Part shown: positions 22,820-33,951 of the stretch, one piece after another
How positions within the stretch are numbered: the first letter of the stretch is position 1
How the letters are laid out: each line of letters starts with the position of its first letter
Origin: Aphanomyces cochlioides
Lineage: Eukaryota; Oomycota; Saprolegniomycetes; Saprolegniales; Verrucalvaceae
Direction: 5' to 3'
DNA: 64,000 nt
Assembly (NCBI GenBank): GCA_019828595.1
Contig: JAHQRK010000005.1
Coordinates: 310,001-374,000 of the forward strand
Position numbers and translations under genes: made by a program
The notes under the pieces: generated by a model
The model's input: only the letters and a program-made list of their open reading frames with translations
What the model was told of the DNA's origin: nothing
Databases searched by the model: none

Positions 22820-23528
22820 CAGACTTGCCGAAAAATTATTTCATAGAAAATATATTTTTGATGGTGTAAAAAATAAATTATTTTGATCGCTCAATCCAAA
22901 AATAAAATATTTAATTTTTGTAAAGCAAAAAATAGATTATTTTACTTTTACTCTTGAAATATGTATGCAAATTATTTCGACAAAGGCACCAATATTATTT
23001 GCGGTTGGCGAAAATCCAACGCGGCGATGTCGCTGCGCTCAGCCGCGTTGAGCGTGCAAGTGCTGCACATCTACTCGACGATACGCGCGTTGACGTCGAT
23101 GGCGATGTCGACGTGAATTTGTCGAAGCTGGACTATTTTGATCAGGCAAAGCGACGAAAGACTTACGATACGAAGGGCTACTTGAACCTCTAGTTTCTGT
23201 GTCCAACGTCAAATCTGTGTGAGAGGTTCTTCTCAAGAGCCAAGTACGCGCTTGGCGATCGACGTGGTCGTATTCTGCCTCGCAACTTCGAGATGCAAAT
23301 GTTTCTTTGCGCCAACGACTCACTCTGGGACCTCAACATGATCGAGGACATTGTGAATCCCAAAAATGAGGAAAATTAAAAATAATTTGCATTTTAAAAG
23401 GGATGAATAAATTATCCTATTTTTGTATAGAAAAGAATAAATTATTCTATTCTTTGTATGGGATAAATAAATAATGAGGTGGTCATCATACGAAGAATAA
23501 ATTACAGAACATATTTTCGGCAAGTCTG
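22820..23528. mobile_element. Truncated hAT element 1
   Basis: Terminal inverted repeats begin CAGACTTGCCGAAAA at both ends. An 8-bp target duplication CTTAGTTA lies at 22812-22819 and 23529-23536. The 709-bp element keeps only the end of the transposase. The flanks inside the ends are very AT-rich. It was inserted into pogo-B; without it the pogo-B reading continues across the site. Confidence 0.85.
22954..23361 (+). pseudogene. hAT transposase C-terminal fragment
   Basis: The plus frame runs to TAG at 23191-23193 and reads on in frame as SNLCERFFSRAKYALGDRR then PRNFEMQMFLCAN, the hAT C-terminal dimerisation region. The catalytic part and the BED finger are absent, so the element is non-autonomous. 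Confidence 0.7.
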
Positions 23529-24110
23529 CTTAGTTACAAGGATGCGATTTCGTGTGCTGGACCGGTGAGGTGACATAAAATAAAAGAAGGATGTCTCACC
23601 CATATATATTGTAGATGTCACTTGGACTGTAGCCACTTGTGGCAGAACCGTTTAGCGCCCCATCTCGACAACCGCAGTGGACTTGCCGTGTTCAATTTTG
23701 CTCGTAAGGCCATGCCGACGTTGAAGTTTGTTTAACCATCCCTTAGAGAACAAAATTCTGGCCTCCTCGGGGATTTGGAGCTGGTCGCAGATTTTGAGTG
23801 TTTGGTCGCGTATGAGCTCCCCTGTGATGCACCCACCCAACTCTTCGCAATGCAGGATCCAGTGAACGAGGTTGTTTTCAATCTCCGCGTGCTTGTCGCT
23901 ACGGTCCGCACTTCTCGCTTTGACGTCGGGACGCTTGTTTTGCGTGCTATGCCTCTTGATGATATTTCCGATGGTAGATTACGATGGGACGCGACTAAGA
24001 TTAAATGAAGCTTTGGTCCACTCAGCAAGCTCAGAGTACGATGCCGACGGATTTCCGTGTGATACACATACGTCTCATGCTTCTCAACCAGTGTTATTCT
24101 CGTCTTCATC
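23529..24110 (-). pseudogene. pogo-B transposase, N-terminal HTH/CENP-B part
   Basis: Minus reading: SYSELAEWTKASFNLSRVPS, an in-frame TAA, then STIGNIIKRHST, HAEIENNLVHWILHCEELGG and GWLNKLQRRHGLTSKIEHG. These are an HTH domain and a CENP-B-type DNA-binding domain. A stop follows VVEMGR, and after a frameshift the core starts with ETSFFYFMSPHR toward the hAT site. Confidence 0.65.
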
Positions 24111-24134
24111 GTTAATTTTATGCACACCGTGTTA

Positions 24135-24640
24135 AATTTACCATCTGTGAGCCCCCAACATTGTTCCAGAGGCGCGCCTTTCTCACTTATTGCGCCACAA
24201 TACATGTCCATGCGAGAACGGATGAGTCTAGTGTTCATGTACATCAAATCAACGTTGGCAGCATAAATTGTTCGGACAACAAGCAATACAATTCGGCTCA
24301 CAGCTGCTAAACGTCCGAATGCATTGGCAATGGTGTGAAGCTTTGAAGGCTCAGAAAAACGCCGACAGAGCATTGCAAAGGCTTCAAGACGACAAATCTT
24401 GTCGCCGGCGGGAGTAATCATGGGCTCTGGTAGCTGCAATCTGTCGGAGAGTTCCGATTGTAAACCGGTAAAGCTCAATTGCAGTAGGAATGTCCATAGC
24501 AGGATTGAATGTGTTTGCGTGTTTGGAATGCCTGGAAGCCGCCTTAGACGAAGGACATTCCTTGACACATACAGTTGCAATAGACACCTCAACATCCGTC
24601 GTCGACCTCTCGTTTGTTGTACGATCGCAGCAAGAGACCA
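24135..24640 (-). pseudogene. PIF/Harbinger transposase, N-terminal fragment
   Basis: Minus reading: ELYRFTIGTLRQIAA, a frameshift, then PAGDKICRLEAFAMLCRRFS, RLAAVSRIVLLVVRTIY and EQCWGLTDG. The last matches the first catalytic Asp region of DDE_4 Harbinger transposases. The frame then runs into unrelated pogo-B sequence, so the rest of the gene is missing. Limits are approximate. Confidence 0.6.
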
Positions 24641-24954
24641 ATGGCTTGGTCGAGCGTTAGTTCAGGAAGACTTTGTGCCATGGATGTGGAATTCTGTGGT
24701 CTCAAATCAAGGTTTGACAGCGAATCAGCAAGTCTCGAAAGTCTAGAAGCTATTGAGTCTCGAGTCCACTTGACTCGAGGGTCCTAAAATCTGATTCTCA
24801 GCGAGAAATATTTGACCAATCAATTCACATAAATTAGCTTACACAAACTCAAACTCTAGCTCAAATGACTTTCGAAAGAGCTCTAATAGTAACAGAGTTG
24901 GCTCGACATTCTCATAAATTTGAAAATTCAAATGCACCCTGAAACTTATCCGTA
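24641..24954. other. Spacer, nothing recognised
   Basis: About 300 bp of unassigned sequence between the Harbinger relic and a MITE-end relic. Confidence 0.35.
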
Positions 24955-25006
24955 TTAAAATGCATTTAAAACATGAGCGGGGGTTCAATTGAAGTAGCGC
25001 CCTTGT
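24955..25006. repeat. Relic of one end of the 702-bp MITE family
   Basis: The stretch attaaaatgcatttaaaac through gggttcaattgaagtagcgc matches, with about seven differences, the right end of the MITE at 26455-27156. No matching left end is obvious, so it is a truncated copy. Confidence 0.5.
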
Positions 25007-26446
25007 TTCGACGAATTGGTCGAAAACGAAGAGTAGCTCAACCGAAGAAAAAAGTACTACGTAGTAGTAAAATACAAATTTACGACTTGCTAAACGTCTC
25101 TATTGACCCCCCTGCGAAAAAGAATTTTGTCGTCGATCCATCGGGATACCGGATATTATCCGGAGATCAAGATGTTGGATAAGCAACCGGATGGCTGCAC
25201 GTGGTCGCTGCGTGGTCAAGTGTCCATCCGTTAATAATCAAATGTGATTGGTCATTTTTCCGAAATCCGGATAGCAACTTTCAACGCGTTTGACCCGAAA
25301 ATTTTTCGTGGATGGCAATGTCTGACAATTCTCAAAGTCACATTATCTTGGAGCCTCCAACATCACGGTACTGTATGAAGTAGGTGTTGAACGAAGACAA
25401 CACCGCCTGGTCCGTCTGGTCCGTCTGCTACGTGGTCCGTGGAGAGCGTGAGAGAGATAAATGGCCATCGAACGTGAACACAGCACCGACCAAAAATCAA
25501 TTTTCCCAAACGAGATTGGACAAATCTGGATTTGACAGTGTGAACTACTACGTAGTACTTACATATTATGCTTTGCAAGAAAAATGGCTATTTGCCAGCG
25601 TCATGGTTAGATTTAGATTGGTGATACAGACGAATAAAACATGCGTTGAACAAATTGCGAATCAATGGGGGTTGTTTTATGATAGACTTGTTGGCGATAG
25701 CCCACGAATGGCTTCTATATTAAGGCAATTCGTCGGCGATTTAACAACTCGTCATCGACATGACCTATTGGAATGACATTCGTTGGCGATCCATTGTAGT
25801 GCATTATGTTTAACGTTACGTTATTGATGTCAGTGACAATGCTATCTTGCTTGGTATCCCGACAAGATCAACATATGATGGTATGCACAATTCCGCTCTC
25901 TGGGGCATGACCGTTCACACTCTGAATAACAAAACTGCAACGGGGCCGTTGCAAGTCAAGCCAATGAAGTCACGTCAAGATCACGACGTGTTATAAGAAC
26001 TCCGGGTTATAAGAACCTATCGAAGGAAGATTGAAGTTGGAAGCTCCGGAAGCTTCCAAGCGATAATCACGCGACGCAAGGCGTGTACACGCGTGAGCAA
26101 CGAAGCTCGGAGCTATGTGGCTCATCAAGGAAGAAGTACGCAGGTAAAGCAGCGAGTGCTTTACCATTGAAGAATGATGCGTGAGTTGCGGCGTCGAACG
26201 ACGTGAAGATCGTTTGTTGTTAGAGCGCGGCTGCGAGTTGCGCAGCCGCCGGTTTGGAGCCGATCCTGTTAGGATAGCTCACTCTTAAATCTGCCAGCTA
26301 ACAACCTTGTGTGATCAACACTTCCTCTGCGCTCAAGCCCTGTTACAAAAACGATCCAAACATCCTATTATTATTAACTCGATATTACAGATTATGTTAC
26401 AGACGAATTAAACGGCTTAATCGTTGGCCAAATAAGTTGCAAAGCA
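25007..26446. other. Unassigned repeat-like region, possible 3' end and LTR of a retroelement
   Basis: From about 25838 the plus strand reads SDNAILLGIPTRSTYDGMHN through LQVKPMKSRQDHDVL to a stop at 25995. It looks like real coding sequence. TGTTATAAGAACTCC begins at the stop, and about 350 bp later a segment ends near TGTTACA (26345). This is the layout of a coding end abutting an LTR, but I found no target duplication or second LTR. From 25384 to 25776 a plus frame has no recognised domain. Confidence 0.3.
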
Positions 26447-26454
26447 CAATATTT

Positions 26455-27156
26455 GGCACTACTCCCATTGAACCCCCGTCAGCATTTTAAACACATTTTA
26501 TACCGTATAAAATTTTCCGGATTATACAGGTCGACAGGAATCGACACCACGCTTGCACATACAACACCACAGAAGAGAACAAAAGATTGTACTGCGTCTT
26601 AGTTCTACCTACAATTACGTGTTCTCTCTAGATGTTGAGCATTCGCTTTCATTCGCTTGAGGCTTGTATTTCTTGAAATCTCAGCATTCCTGAGATGACG
26701 GCGCGGCTCGATAGTTTTTCCTGCTATCGCGACGTGTGTCGCTGCACAAAGTTTTTCCTGTACATAAGATTAATATGATCAAATTCAGGACAAAAGCGCG
26801 TACCGATAGCAATGTTGGCTTGAACGACGCAGTTTGCCATGCGCAGGTGGCCGGCTCATGACTTGGCAACAGACACCCAGGCACTCCGTGGTGAATTGCA
26901 AAGTGGTGACAGCCCCACATTTACGGGGGTTGAAATGGAGTGGTATACAAAATTCAAATGTTTTTTTACTGTGCTTGGCTCTGGAATGTGCTAGAAACGG
27001 GGGACAAACTGGAGTTGTGGCTTAATTTTGAGACAATCATTCGAATATTATCCGGATGAACATAGACCCAACTCAATCAACCTGTATAATCCGGATAGTT
27101 TTATCCGGTATAAAATGTGTTTAAAATGCTGAGGGGGATTCAATTGGAGTAGTGCC
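26455..27156. mobile_element. MITE with 76-bp terminal inverted repeats
   Basis: The left end GGCACTACTCCCATTGAACC and the right end, reverse complemented, agree over about 76 bp with a few mismatches, through a TCCGGATTATACAGG block. An 8-bp target duplication CAATATTT is at 26447-26454 and 27157-27164. No transposase. An 8-bp duplication fits a hAT-type mobiliser, but the end sequence differs from both hATs here. Confidence 0.85.
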
Positions 27157-27164
27157 CAATATTT

Positions 27165-27600
27165 TGTCTCTATAAAAAACTGGAATTTTGCAAAGAAAAT
27201 ATCATTTGACGCAAAAATGACGCAATACAAACTTCAAATGAAATGAAATTGAATGTTTTGAACATGTTATTCAAATGTTTAAGGGCCCGTCTGGATGCCA
27301 AATAAAAAATATTGTGAAAATTCGTTATGTGATATTTTGTATTTTGGTCAAAATAATACAAACCACGTATTATAATATCACGATAATTAAAATTTCGGAC
27401 TGTCTGGATTCCCACGAAAATAAAATAATCATTGGGAATTTGTGTGGATTATGCGATATTAGAGTAATTTTGCAAACAAGAAATGTCCTGTGAAAATTTA
27501 CTAAAAGCTCAAAAGGAAATTTACTGACTTGTCTTCGGAATTCACAGAAAACATTTTCTACTCTGTGGATATTGTCCAATCAATCAATAATTTCAAAAAT
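27165..27600. repeat. Left arm of a long diverged inverted repeat
   Basis: The core 27270-27300 (AGGGCCCGTCTGGATGCCA in the middle) is the reverse complement of 39828-39858 with one or two differences. Weaker similarity extends outward (AAAACTGGAATTTTG near 27176) and inward (a second CTGTCTGGATxCC block near 27404, TGTGAAAATTTACT near 27490). No coding content. Confidence 0.7.
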
Positions 27601-27653
27601 CTATTACTTAAGGCTCTAACGCAACACGTAAGTACGAGACTAAGTACGAGAGT

Positions 27654-27803
27654 AATTTTTACATACAAACGTCAAGTCAACAAATGAGCAATTTTTACAT
27701 ACAAACGTCAAGTCAACAAATGAGCAATTTTTATATACTTTATCCAAGTACAAAATGAGCAATTTTTACATACAAACGCCAAGTCAAAAAAAGAGTAATT
27801 TGA
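27654..27803. repeat. 36-bp tandem repeat, about four units
   Basis: Units starting ACATACAAACGTCAAGTCAA at 27661 and 27697 are identical over 36 bp. A diverged third and a partial fourth follow (GAGCAATTTTT shared). AT-rich and non-coding. Confidence 0.8.
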
Positions 27804-28241
27804 GACAAGTTCGTTCATGCACCCATGATGCTGGACGTGGCAGTTGTCGATAATATTAATAATCAAACAATTCCACATACAAAATGAAAATATTGTCCTA
27901 CTATTTAAAATAATACCTGCCAAAGACGATTGAATGGCAGTTGGGTTTTTCTGGGACGATGCAAGGTGAGATGCATGTCTTAGGATAGCTTCACTCAGGC
28001 AGAAAAGGCCGCTGAATAAGCGGTCAACACACTGTGCAGTAGGGTGACGAGCCCTTTCTGCCACTTTAAGCCATACCCTGGCCAGAGGCTTGGACTCCGA
28101 AAGGCGAATTCCGACGCGATATGCGAATGTTACGAAGTAGGGCCTTTTTGGCTCGAAATACCGGACATTTTCATAGAGCAGCCAGGGACAGCTATAACGT
28201 GTGTTTTTACTGTATTTTCATATTGACTTTGGACGAGTAAA
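27804..28241. other. Intergenic, nothing recognised
   Basis: About 440 bp of AT-rich sequence with short frames only. Confidence 0.35.
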
Positions 28242-28562
28242 TCCTCTCCCCATAGTTCAACTTTTTACAGTAAGGGGACAATGTGTAACCTTGGTTACCA
28301 CTATTGCAACTGATGGTGCTACTTTTTTTGACGGAGTACCACTGTTGATAGTGGGCCTACGGCGAGTAGATTGAAACACTTCAGGGGTGTTTCATGATAC
28401 TTAGCAGGTGTATTACCCAGTATCAAAGTTTCAACTCATTGGATGTTCGAGTTCAAAACGCGATATTAAACAAAGTGATGTTTAATAAATACCGCGAACT
28501 CTGTACGATTTATGAAAGAAATGAGTAGTATTTTCTGGCAAACCACATTATGTTAAGCTTAA

Positions 28563-31427
28563 GTGGCGGGACACATATCCACAGTATTTTTACGATCCAA
28601 TCACATTATCATTTTTGTGTTGATGTTTTTGTATGAACATTTGTCTGACGCAGTTTTCTGCGTAGAAAATAACAACTACTCGGCCTCTAAGAAAGGCAAA
28701 GGCAATCATGACAATGACAATCAAGGACATGCGATCGATAACTCCGAACCTGGAAAGCAAGCAGAGCGGAATGAAGTGCATACTATCGAACAAGAGTCTG
28801 CATCAACTGGAGCTAATGGCTGGGTTGTGGATGACGATGCCTTGATGCCTAACGACGAGGCGGCTATGAGAAAGGCCAAGAAGGCGGAGTACAACAAACG
28901 TGCTCGCAAAAAGAAACGGCAAGCTATCCTGGATGAAGTCGACGAAGAGGTGGCAATGGACAAATCTAAAAAGGCGGAGTAAAACAATCGTGCTCGCGAA
29001 AAGAATCGGCAAATTCTTCTAAAGGCGGAGTACAACAATCATGCTCGCGAAAAGAATCGGCAAGCTCTTCTAAAGGCGGAGTACAACAATCGTGCTCGCG
29101 AAAAGAAACGGCAAGCTATCCTGGATAAAGTTGACGAAGAGGTGGCAATGGAAAAATCCAAAAAGGCGGAGTACAACAATCGTGCTCGCGAAAAGAAACG
29201 GCATGCTATCGTGGAAGACTTCGACAAAGAGGTGACCATGAAAAGATTCAAGAAGGCGGAAAACAACAAACGTGCTCGCGAAAAAAAGCACAACACTGAG
29301 GTTGCGAATGAAGGGCGGGGTGCCATCATTTTGCACCATACGGACATGGATAAGAGCGACGAAGAGGAAACCAAGGAGGGAGAAGACGGAATCCATTATC
29401 ACGCTCAAAGTGACCATCATCTCAAGATGTTGGCAGCTCAGGAACAAGAAGATCGCGAGCGCAGAGTTGACAATCGAAGGATCTATGCTGCGCTACAACC
29501 TAACCGTATGAATGAAGGAGGTGAAGAAGAAACCAAGGAAGAAGATATTTTCGATGGAAATGTGGATTGCAACACTGACAATCAATTACTTGCCTTGGCA
29601 AATGCTGATCCTCCGCTAAACGTGGATGTGGATTTGATTGATGTACCTCCTCGCGAGCAAGGACTAAGTCTCCGGAATAAACCCAAGGGTCGCCCGAAGA
29701 AGAAGAGTGGTCACAACAGTGCACGCGTCAGTTTCGATGACTTCGATGAATCATTGGTGCCTCTTCATACTATTGAGCAGCGTTCGATTTGCCGCCATTG
29801 CGAAGCGAAGATTTGGCCAGGCGAAGAAAAGGATTGCTGCGGTGGAGGCACTCGAGTGCTGCCTGTTGCTACCTGGCCTGACACACCCGAGTTTCGCGAA
29901 TACATTGCTTTGTTCAAAACCAGAGGGTTTGTCAATAACACTCGCCGGTACAACGCCCTCTTTGCCTTTACATGTATTGGTACCAATGAAATTATTCACG
30001 GCAACGGTGGGCCGAGATCTTATACAATCCAAGGCGATTTGCATCATTTAATTGGATCACTGTTGCCTGCGGACGAAGAACAAGCCAGTTACGCCCAGAT
30101 CTACATTACGGATCCTGAAACGCAAGCAAGCATACGACGAAGAATGCTTGGGGGAAATCTTAATGTGTCAACTGTGACGAAAATCCAGCGTCTACTACTA
30201 CAACACAACGCGTTCACCCAGCTGTACAAGCATGCGAAGGATATTCCAAGGGATGACGACATGAGAATTGTGCTCACTGCTCAGCCTCGAAGCAACAGCC
30301 GAACGCATAACCTTCCTACGTGTTCTGAAATCGCTGTTCTTTTTTCAGAAACGTCCAAGTCAGGGCGTCATATCTTACTGCATGGTATTGATGGCCCCGT
30401 ACTCAGCGAAGTTCAGCGAAACTATCACGTTGGTAAACATGTGCGTTTGGATCGACAACCTGGGGAACAACGCTTATTTCGCATTAAGGAATTTCATTCG
30501 GCATATGACCCGCTTCAATACCCTTTGCTCTTTCCCACTGGGACTTTGGGGTGGTCGTTTGACAACAAGAGCGGTCGCAATCGTGAAAACGTGAGTTTGA
30601 ACGATTATGCTCGATACCATTTGCACGAGCGCGGTGCATTCTCTCCATTACATGCCAGCGGACCTCTATTTCAAGTGTTTGCAGTCGACAATTTTGCAAA
30701 GGTGGAAAACCAAAGGCTTCGATATATTCGTGACCAAACCAACAACCTCCGCAGCGACACGTACCGCGCACTTCATGACGCTGTTTCGCATGATGTGGAC
30801 CTCAAAAGCATTGGAAAAAGGACTGTTTTGCCGTCATCTTACACGGGTGGACCTCGGTACATGAGACAACGTTACCTTGACGCCATGGCAATTGTTGGCA
30901 AGTTCGGTCGACCAGACCTTTTTATCACTGTGACATGCAATCCAAAGTGGGTTGAAATCGACAGGGAGCTGGAATTGGCGAAAGACGACTATGGATTTAA
31001 ACGATCTCCAGCTGATCGACCTGACTTAGTGACGCGCATGTTCCGTCTCAAGCTCTTAGCCATTGAAGCCATGCTGTACAAGGGGGAAGTTTTGGGTCGA
31101 CAAGCTGCGTGTGTTCGTGTTGTCGAATTCCAAAAGCGTGGTCTGCCTCATGCCCATATGTTGGTCATATTCACTGGGGACGACAAAATCAAGACAGCTG
31201 CCGATATTGACAGTATTATCAGTGCAGAAATCCCCGACAAGGAAAAGAATCCAAGACTGCACGAAATTATTACAACCTGCATGATTCACAAATGCAGCGA
31301 CCGATGCCTGGAAAACGGGAAGTGCAAGAAAAACTTTCCAAAAGCATACTGCAACGAAACATCAGAAGGCAGTGATGGATATCCACTCTACCGTCGTCGC
31401 CGCTCTTCGGCAGAGCGGCCCCTCTGA
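28563..31427 (+). pseudogene. Helitron Rep region, N-terminal part with basic repeats and HUH motif
   Basis: The frame opens near 28623, is stopped by TAA at about 28980, and reads on to 31427. The first third contains five to six imperfect repeats built on KKAEYNNRAREKKRQAIL (about 28870-29290), highly charged and likely helical or DNA-binding. A Cys/His cluster follows (CRHCEAKIW, near 29790). The Helitron-like N domain is then readable (RLDRQPGEQRLFRIKEF, DAMAIVGKFGRPDLFITVTC). The HUH nuclease motif is in FQKRGLPHAHMLV (about 31130-31160). The frame is lost near 31410, before the catalytic tyrosines. Confidence 0.75.
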
Positions 31428-32436
31428 GTATACCAACCAATATGTTATTCCGTACTGCCCAACGTTGAGTGCCATGTTCGACTGCCACATCAATGTCGAG
31501 GCGTGTACAAGTATATCTGCAGTCAAGTACCTGTACAAGTACATCTACAAGGGCTCAGACCGCTCAAATTTTCAAGTTGAGTCCGGCGAACTTGACGAAA
31601 TCAAGCAATACCAAGATGCCCGCTATGTATCGTGCTGTGAGGCCCTCACACGCATTTTCTCTTTCGACATGTTCAAACGATCTCACGCTGTCGAGAACCT
31701 CGAAATACACTTGGAAGGTGAACAAGTTGTGTGCATTCCTACCGACCGCCCGATGAGCCCTCAGGAATTGGCAAGGAGGAACCGGACGAAACTCACCGCG
31801 TTTTTTTAACTGTGCCGTGAAAACAGTGATTCACAAGCACTTGCGCGTGAATGTCTGTACCATGATATCCCCGAGCATTTCGTATGGAACAAAAAGCTCC
31901 GCAAGTGGACATCACGTAAAAGGGGTGGTGATCGTATGATCGGGAGGATGCTGACGGTGTCACCCCGCTCGGGAGACTGTTTTTTTATGCGAATGCTCTT
32001 ATGCTACCGACGAGGTCCGACATCGCACGAAGATTTGCGAACCGTCAATGGCGTGGTTCATCCGACGTTCAAGTCAGCCGCACTTGCCCTTGGCTTTCTT
32101 GAAAATGACGAGGAATGGCTAACCTGCATGCGAGAAGCAACTGAAACAGCAACTCCCTATGAGCTCCGAACACTTTTTGTCAGTATTCTGATTCACTGTG
32201 AACCTGCGGACGCACGAGGGCTATGGAACAAATTCGAAGATGAAATGAGGCAAGATTTTCACCGCATGTACCCCGACGATTCTCAAAAATCTACAGCTTT
32301 CGCAATTCAGGCTTTATCAAGATGCCTCGAGTCGAATGCATCAAGCTTGGATCGTTTTCCGGAGCTTCCACAGCTTGCACATTTCGAACAATATTTTGCT
32401 CTTGAGGAAACAAACAGGGGCCGTCAATCCAACTGA
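31428..32436 (+). pseudogene. Helitron Rep, two-Tyr region and linker, broken
   Basis: After a frameshift the frame 31372-31809 gives QYVIPYCPTLSAMFDCHINV and SAVKYLYKYIYKG. The latter holds the paired Tyr expected to attach to DNA ends. A TAA at about 31807-31809 interrupts it. From 31936 the frame GRMLTVSPRSGDCFFMRML through LRTVNGVVHPTFKSAALALG is the conserved linker to the helicase, ending at a stop at 32436. Confidence 0.7.
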
Positions 32437-32439
32437 TTA

Positions 32440-33951
32440 GTGACTATGGAATCTTCGCACAACCAAGAACAAATCCAAGGCATTTTGGAAGGCAAGTCTA
32501 CGATGACCGAAGAGCACGAGGTCTTCTACAACGACGTTATGAGCGAGATTACGAAGGAAAGTACTGTTCGAAGAGGCAAAGTATATTTTCTCGAAGGTGA
32601 GGGCGGCTCAGGGAAGACGTTCATCTCAAACATTTTACTGGCTCAAGTGCGCTCAATGAACAAAATTGCCTTGGCTGTTGCTTCGTCCGGACTTGCTGCT
32701 CTGAATTTGATCGGAGGTACAACTGCGCATTCGAGATTCTGTCTTCCAAGATCATTGCACGAGCTTAGCCGATGCGACGTTCGGAAGCAGTCACATCTTG
32801 CGGAACTTTTACGTCTCACAGAACTTATCCTTTGGGACGAGTGTTCGATGATGCACAAGTATGCTGTGGATGCCGTTGATCACATGCTACAAGATTTGAT
32901 AGACAACGCGCTTCCTTTTCGTGGAAAGGTCGTCATATTCTCGGGCGACTTCAAGCAAATGCTTCCAGTCATTTTGAAGGGCACACCTGGGCTAATCCTC
33001 GAAGCATGCTTGAAGAACAGCTACCTTTGGAGAAATATCGCACAGTTTCATCTGACGGTGAACATGAGGTTGACCAGCAACAACTCAGAGAGTGTTCGAG
33101 AGTTTGCTGCATTGCTCAAGTCTATTGGTCATGGAACATACCCCACATGTACCGAACTCGGTGCCGATTACATTCGACTACCTGATGGTTTGGCGATTCC
33201 ATACAAGTCGCCTGATGATTTGGGGTCATTTTTACACAGTGTCTATCAAGACATGAACAACCTGCGCATCAATGCACTTAGATCGTACTTTGGATGTCGA
33301 GCTATCCTTGCACCCAAACATAGTGTTGTTGCTGACATCAACACAACACTTCTTGAGCGACTCACTTCCGACTGCGAAATGACATATTTGTCCGCCGATT
33401 CTGTTGCTGACAAACCCAACTCGGACACAAATGCATGCGAGTTCCCCATCGAGTTTCTGAATTCTATAGACATCAACAACTTCCCCAGCCACAAGTTGCA
33501 TTTGAAAGTTGGTTGCCCGATTATTCTGCTTCGTAATTTGTGTACTTCGGAAGGCATGTGCAACGGAACACGTTTAATTGTTCTTGAGCTGAAAACACGA
33601 TGTATCAAGGCTCAAATTATGAACGGCTCCCACACGAACAAGATCGTTTACATTCCCCGAACTACTACAATTCACGATGGTGAGCAAAACAATTACCCAT
33701 TTGAGCTACGCAGAAGACAATTTCCTGTTCAAGTTGCCTTTGCAATGACGATTCACAAGGCTCAAGGTCAAACGATTTCTCACGTGGGCGTCTACCTTCC
33801 AGAACCCGTCTTCTCGCATGGACAGCTTTACGTCGCCATGTCAAGAGCCCAAGCAAAAGGCAACATTAAGTTTTTGGTCGCCAATGGACAGTACGATGGA
33901 CTGCCTGGAATCTACACGAAAAACATTGTGTATCAAGAAGCATTACAATAG
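32440..33951 (+). CDS. Helitron Pif1-type DNA helicase domain
   Basis: An open 503-residue frame, presumably once joined to the Rep part because only one stop separates them. Walker A is GEGGSGKTF (about residue 52), Walker B LILWDECSMM (about 130), and FSGDFKQMLPV (motif III) follows. MTIHKAQGQT and HGQLYVAMSRAQ are the C-terminal superfamily 1B motifs. It would unwind DNA 5' to 3' during rolling-circle transposition. The helicase looks intact, but the upstream Rep breaks suggest a dead or misassembled copy. Confidence 0.8.
   Translation: MTMESSHNQEQIQGILEGKSTMTEEHEVFYNDVMSEITKESTVRRGKVYFLEGEGGSGKTFISNILLAQVRSMNKIALAVASSGLAALNLIGGTTAHSRFCLPRSLHELSRCDVRKQSHLAELLRLTELILWDECSMMHKYAVDAVDHMLQDLIDNALPFRGKVVIFSGDFKQMLPVILKGTPGLILEACLKNSYLWRNIAQFHLTVNMRLTSNNSESVREFAALLKSIGHGTYPTCTELGADYIRLPDGLAIPYKSPDDLGSFLHSVYQDMNNLRINALRSYFGCRAILAPKHSVVADINTTLLERLTSDCEMTYLSADSVADKPNSDTNACEFPIEFLNSIDINNFPSHKLHLKVGCPIILLRNLCTSEGMCNGTRLIVLELKTRCIKAQIMNGSHTNKIVYIPRTTTIHDGEQNNYPFELRRRQFPVQVAFAMTIHKAQGQTISHVGVYLPEPVFSHGQLYVAMSRAQAKGNIKFLVANGQYDGLPGIYTKNIVYQEALQ

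Larger units (their letters stand above)
10750..24130 (-). mobile_element. Old pogo/Tigger-like element (pogo-B), split by nested insertions
   Basis: The transposase can be followed on the minus strand across three insertions. The N-terminal HTH and CENP-B-like part lies at about 23640-24100. The segment reading ETSFFYFMSPHRSSTRN then crosses the hAT target site near 23529-23560. KRRITIALTTNADGS follows at 22738-22811. The catalytic C-terminal part is at 10770-11130 on the far side of the MULE. I did not resolve the terminal repeats, so the limits are approximate. It is the oldest layer of the stack. Confidence 0.7.

Noticed and set aside
23732..24595. A single 287-aa minus-strand frame taken as one gene
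   Set aside because: It is a chimera: the first half is a Harbinger transposase fragment and the second half an out-of-frame reading of pogo-B.
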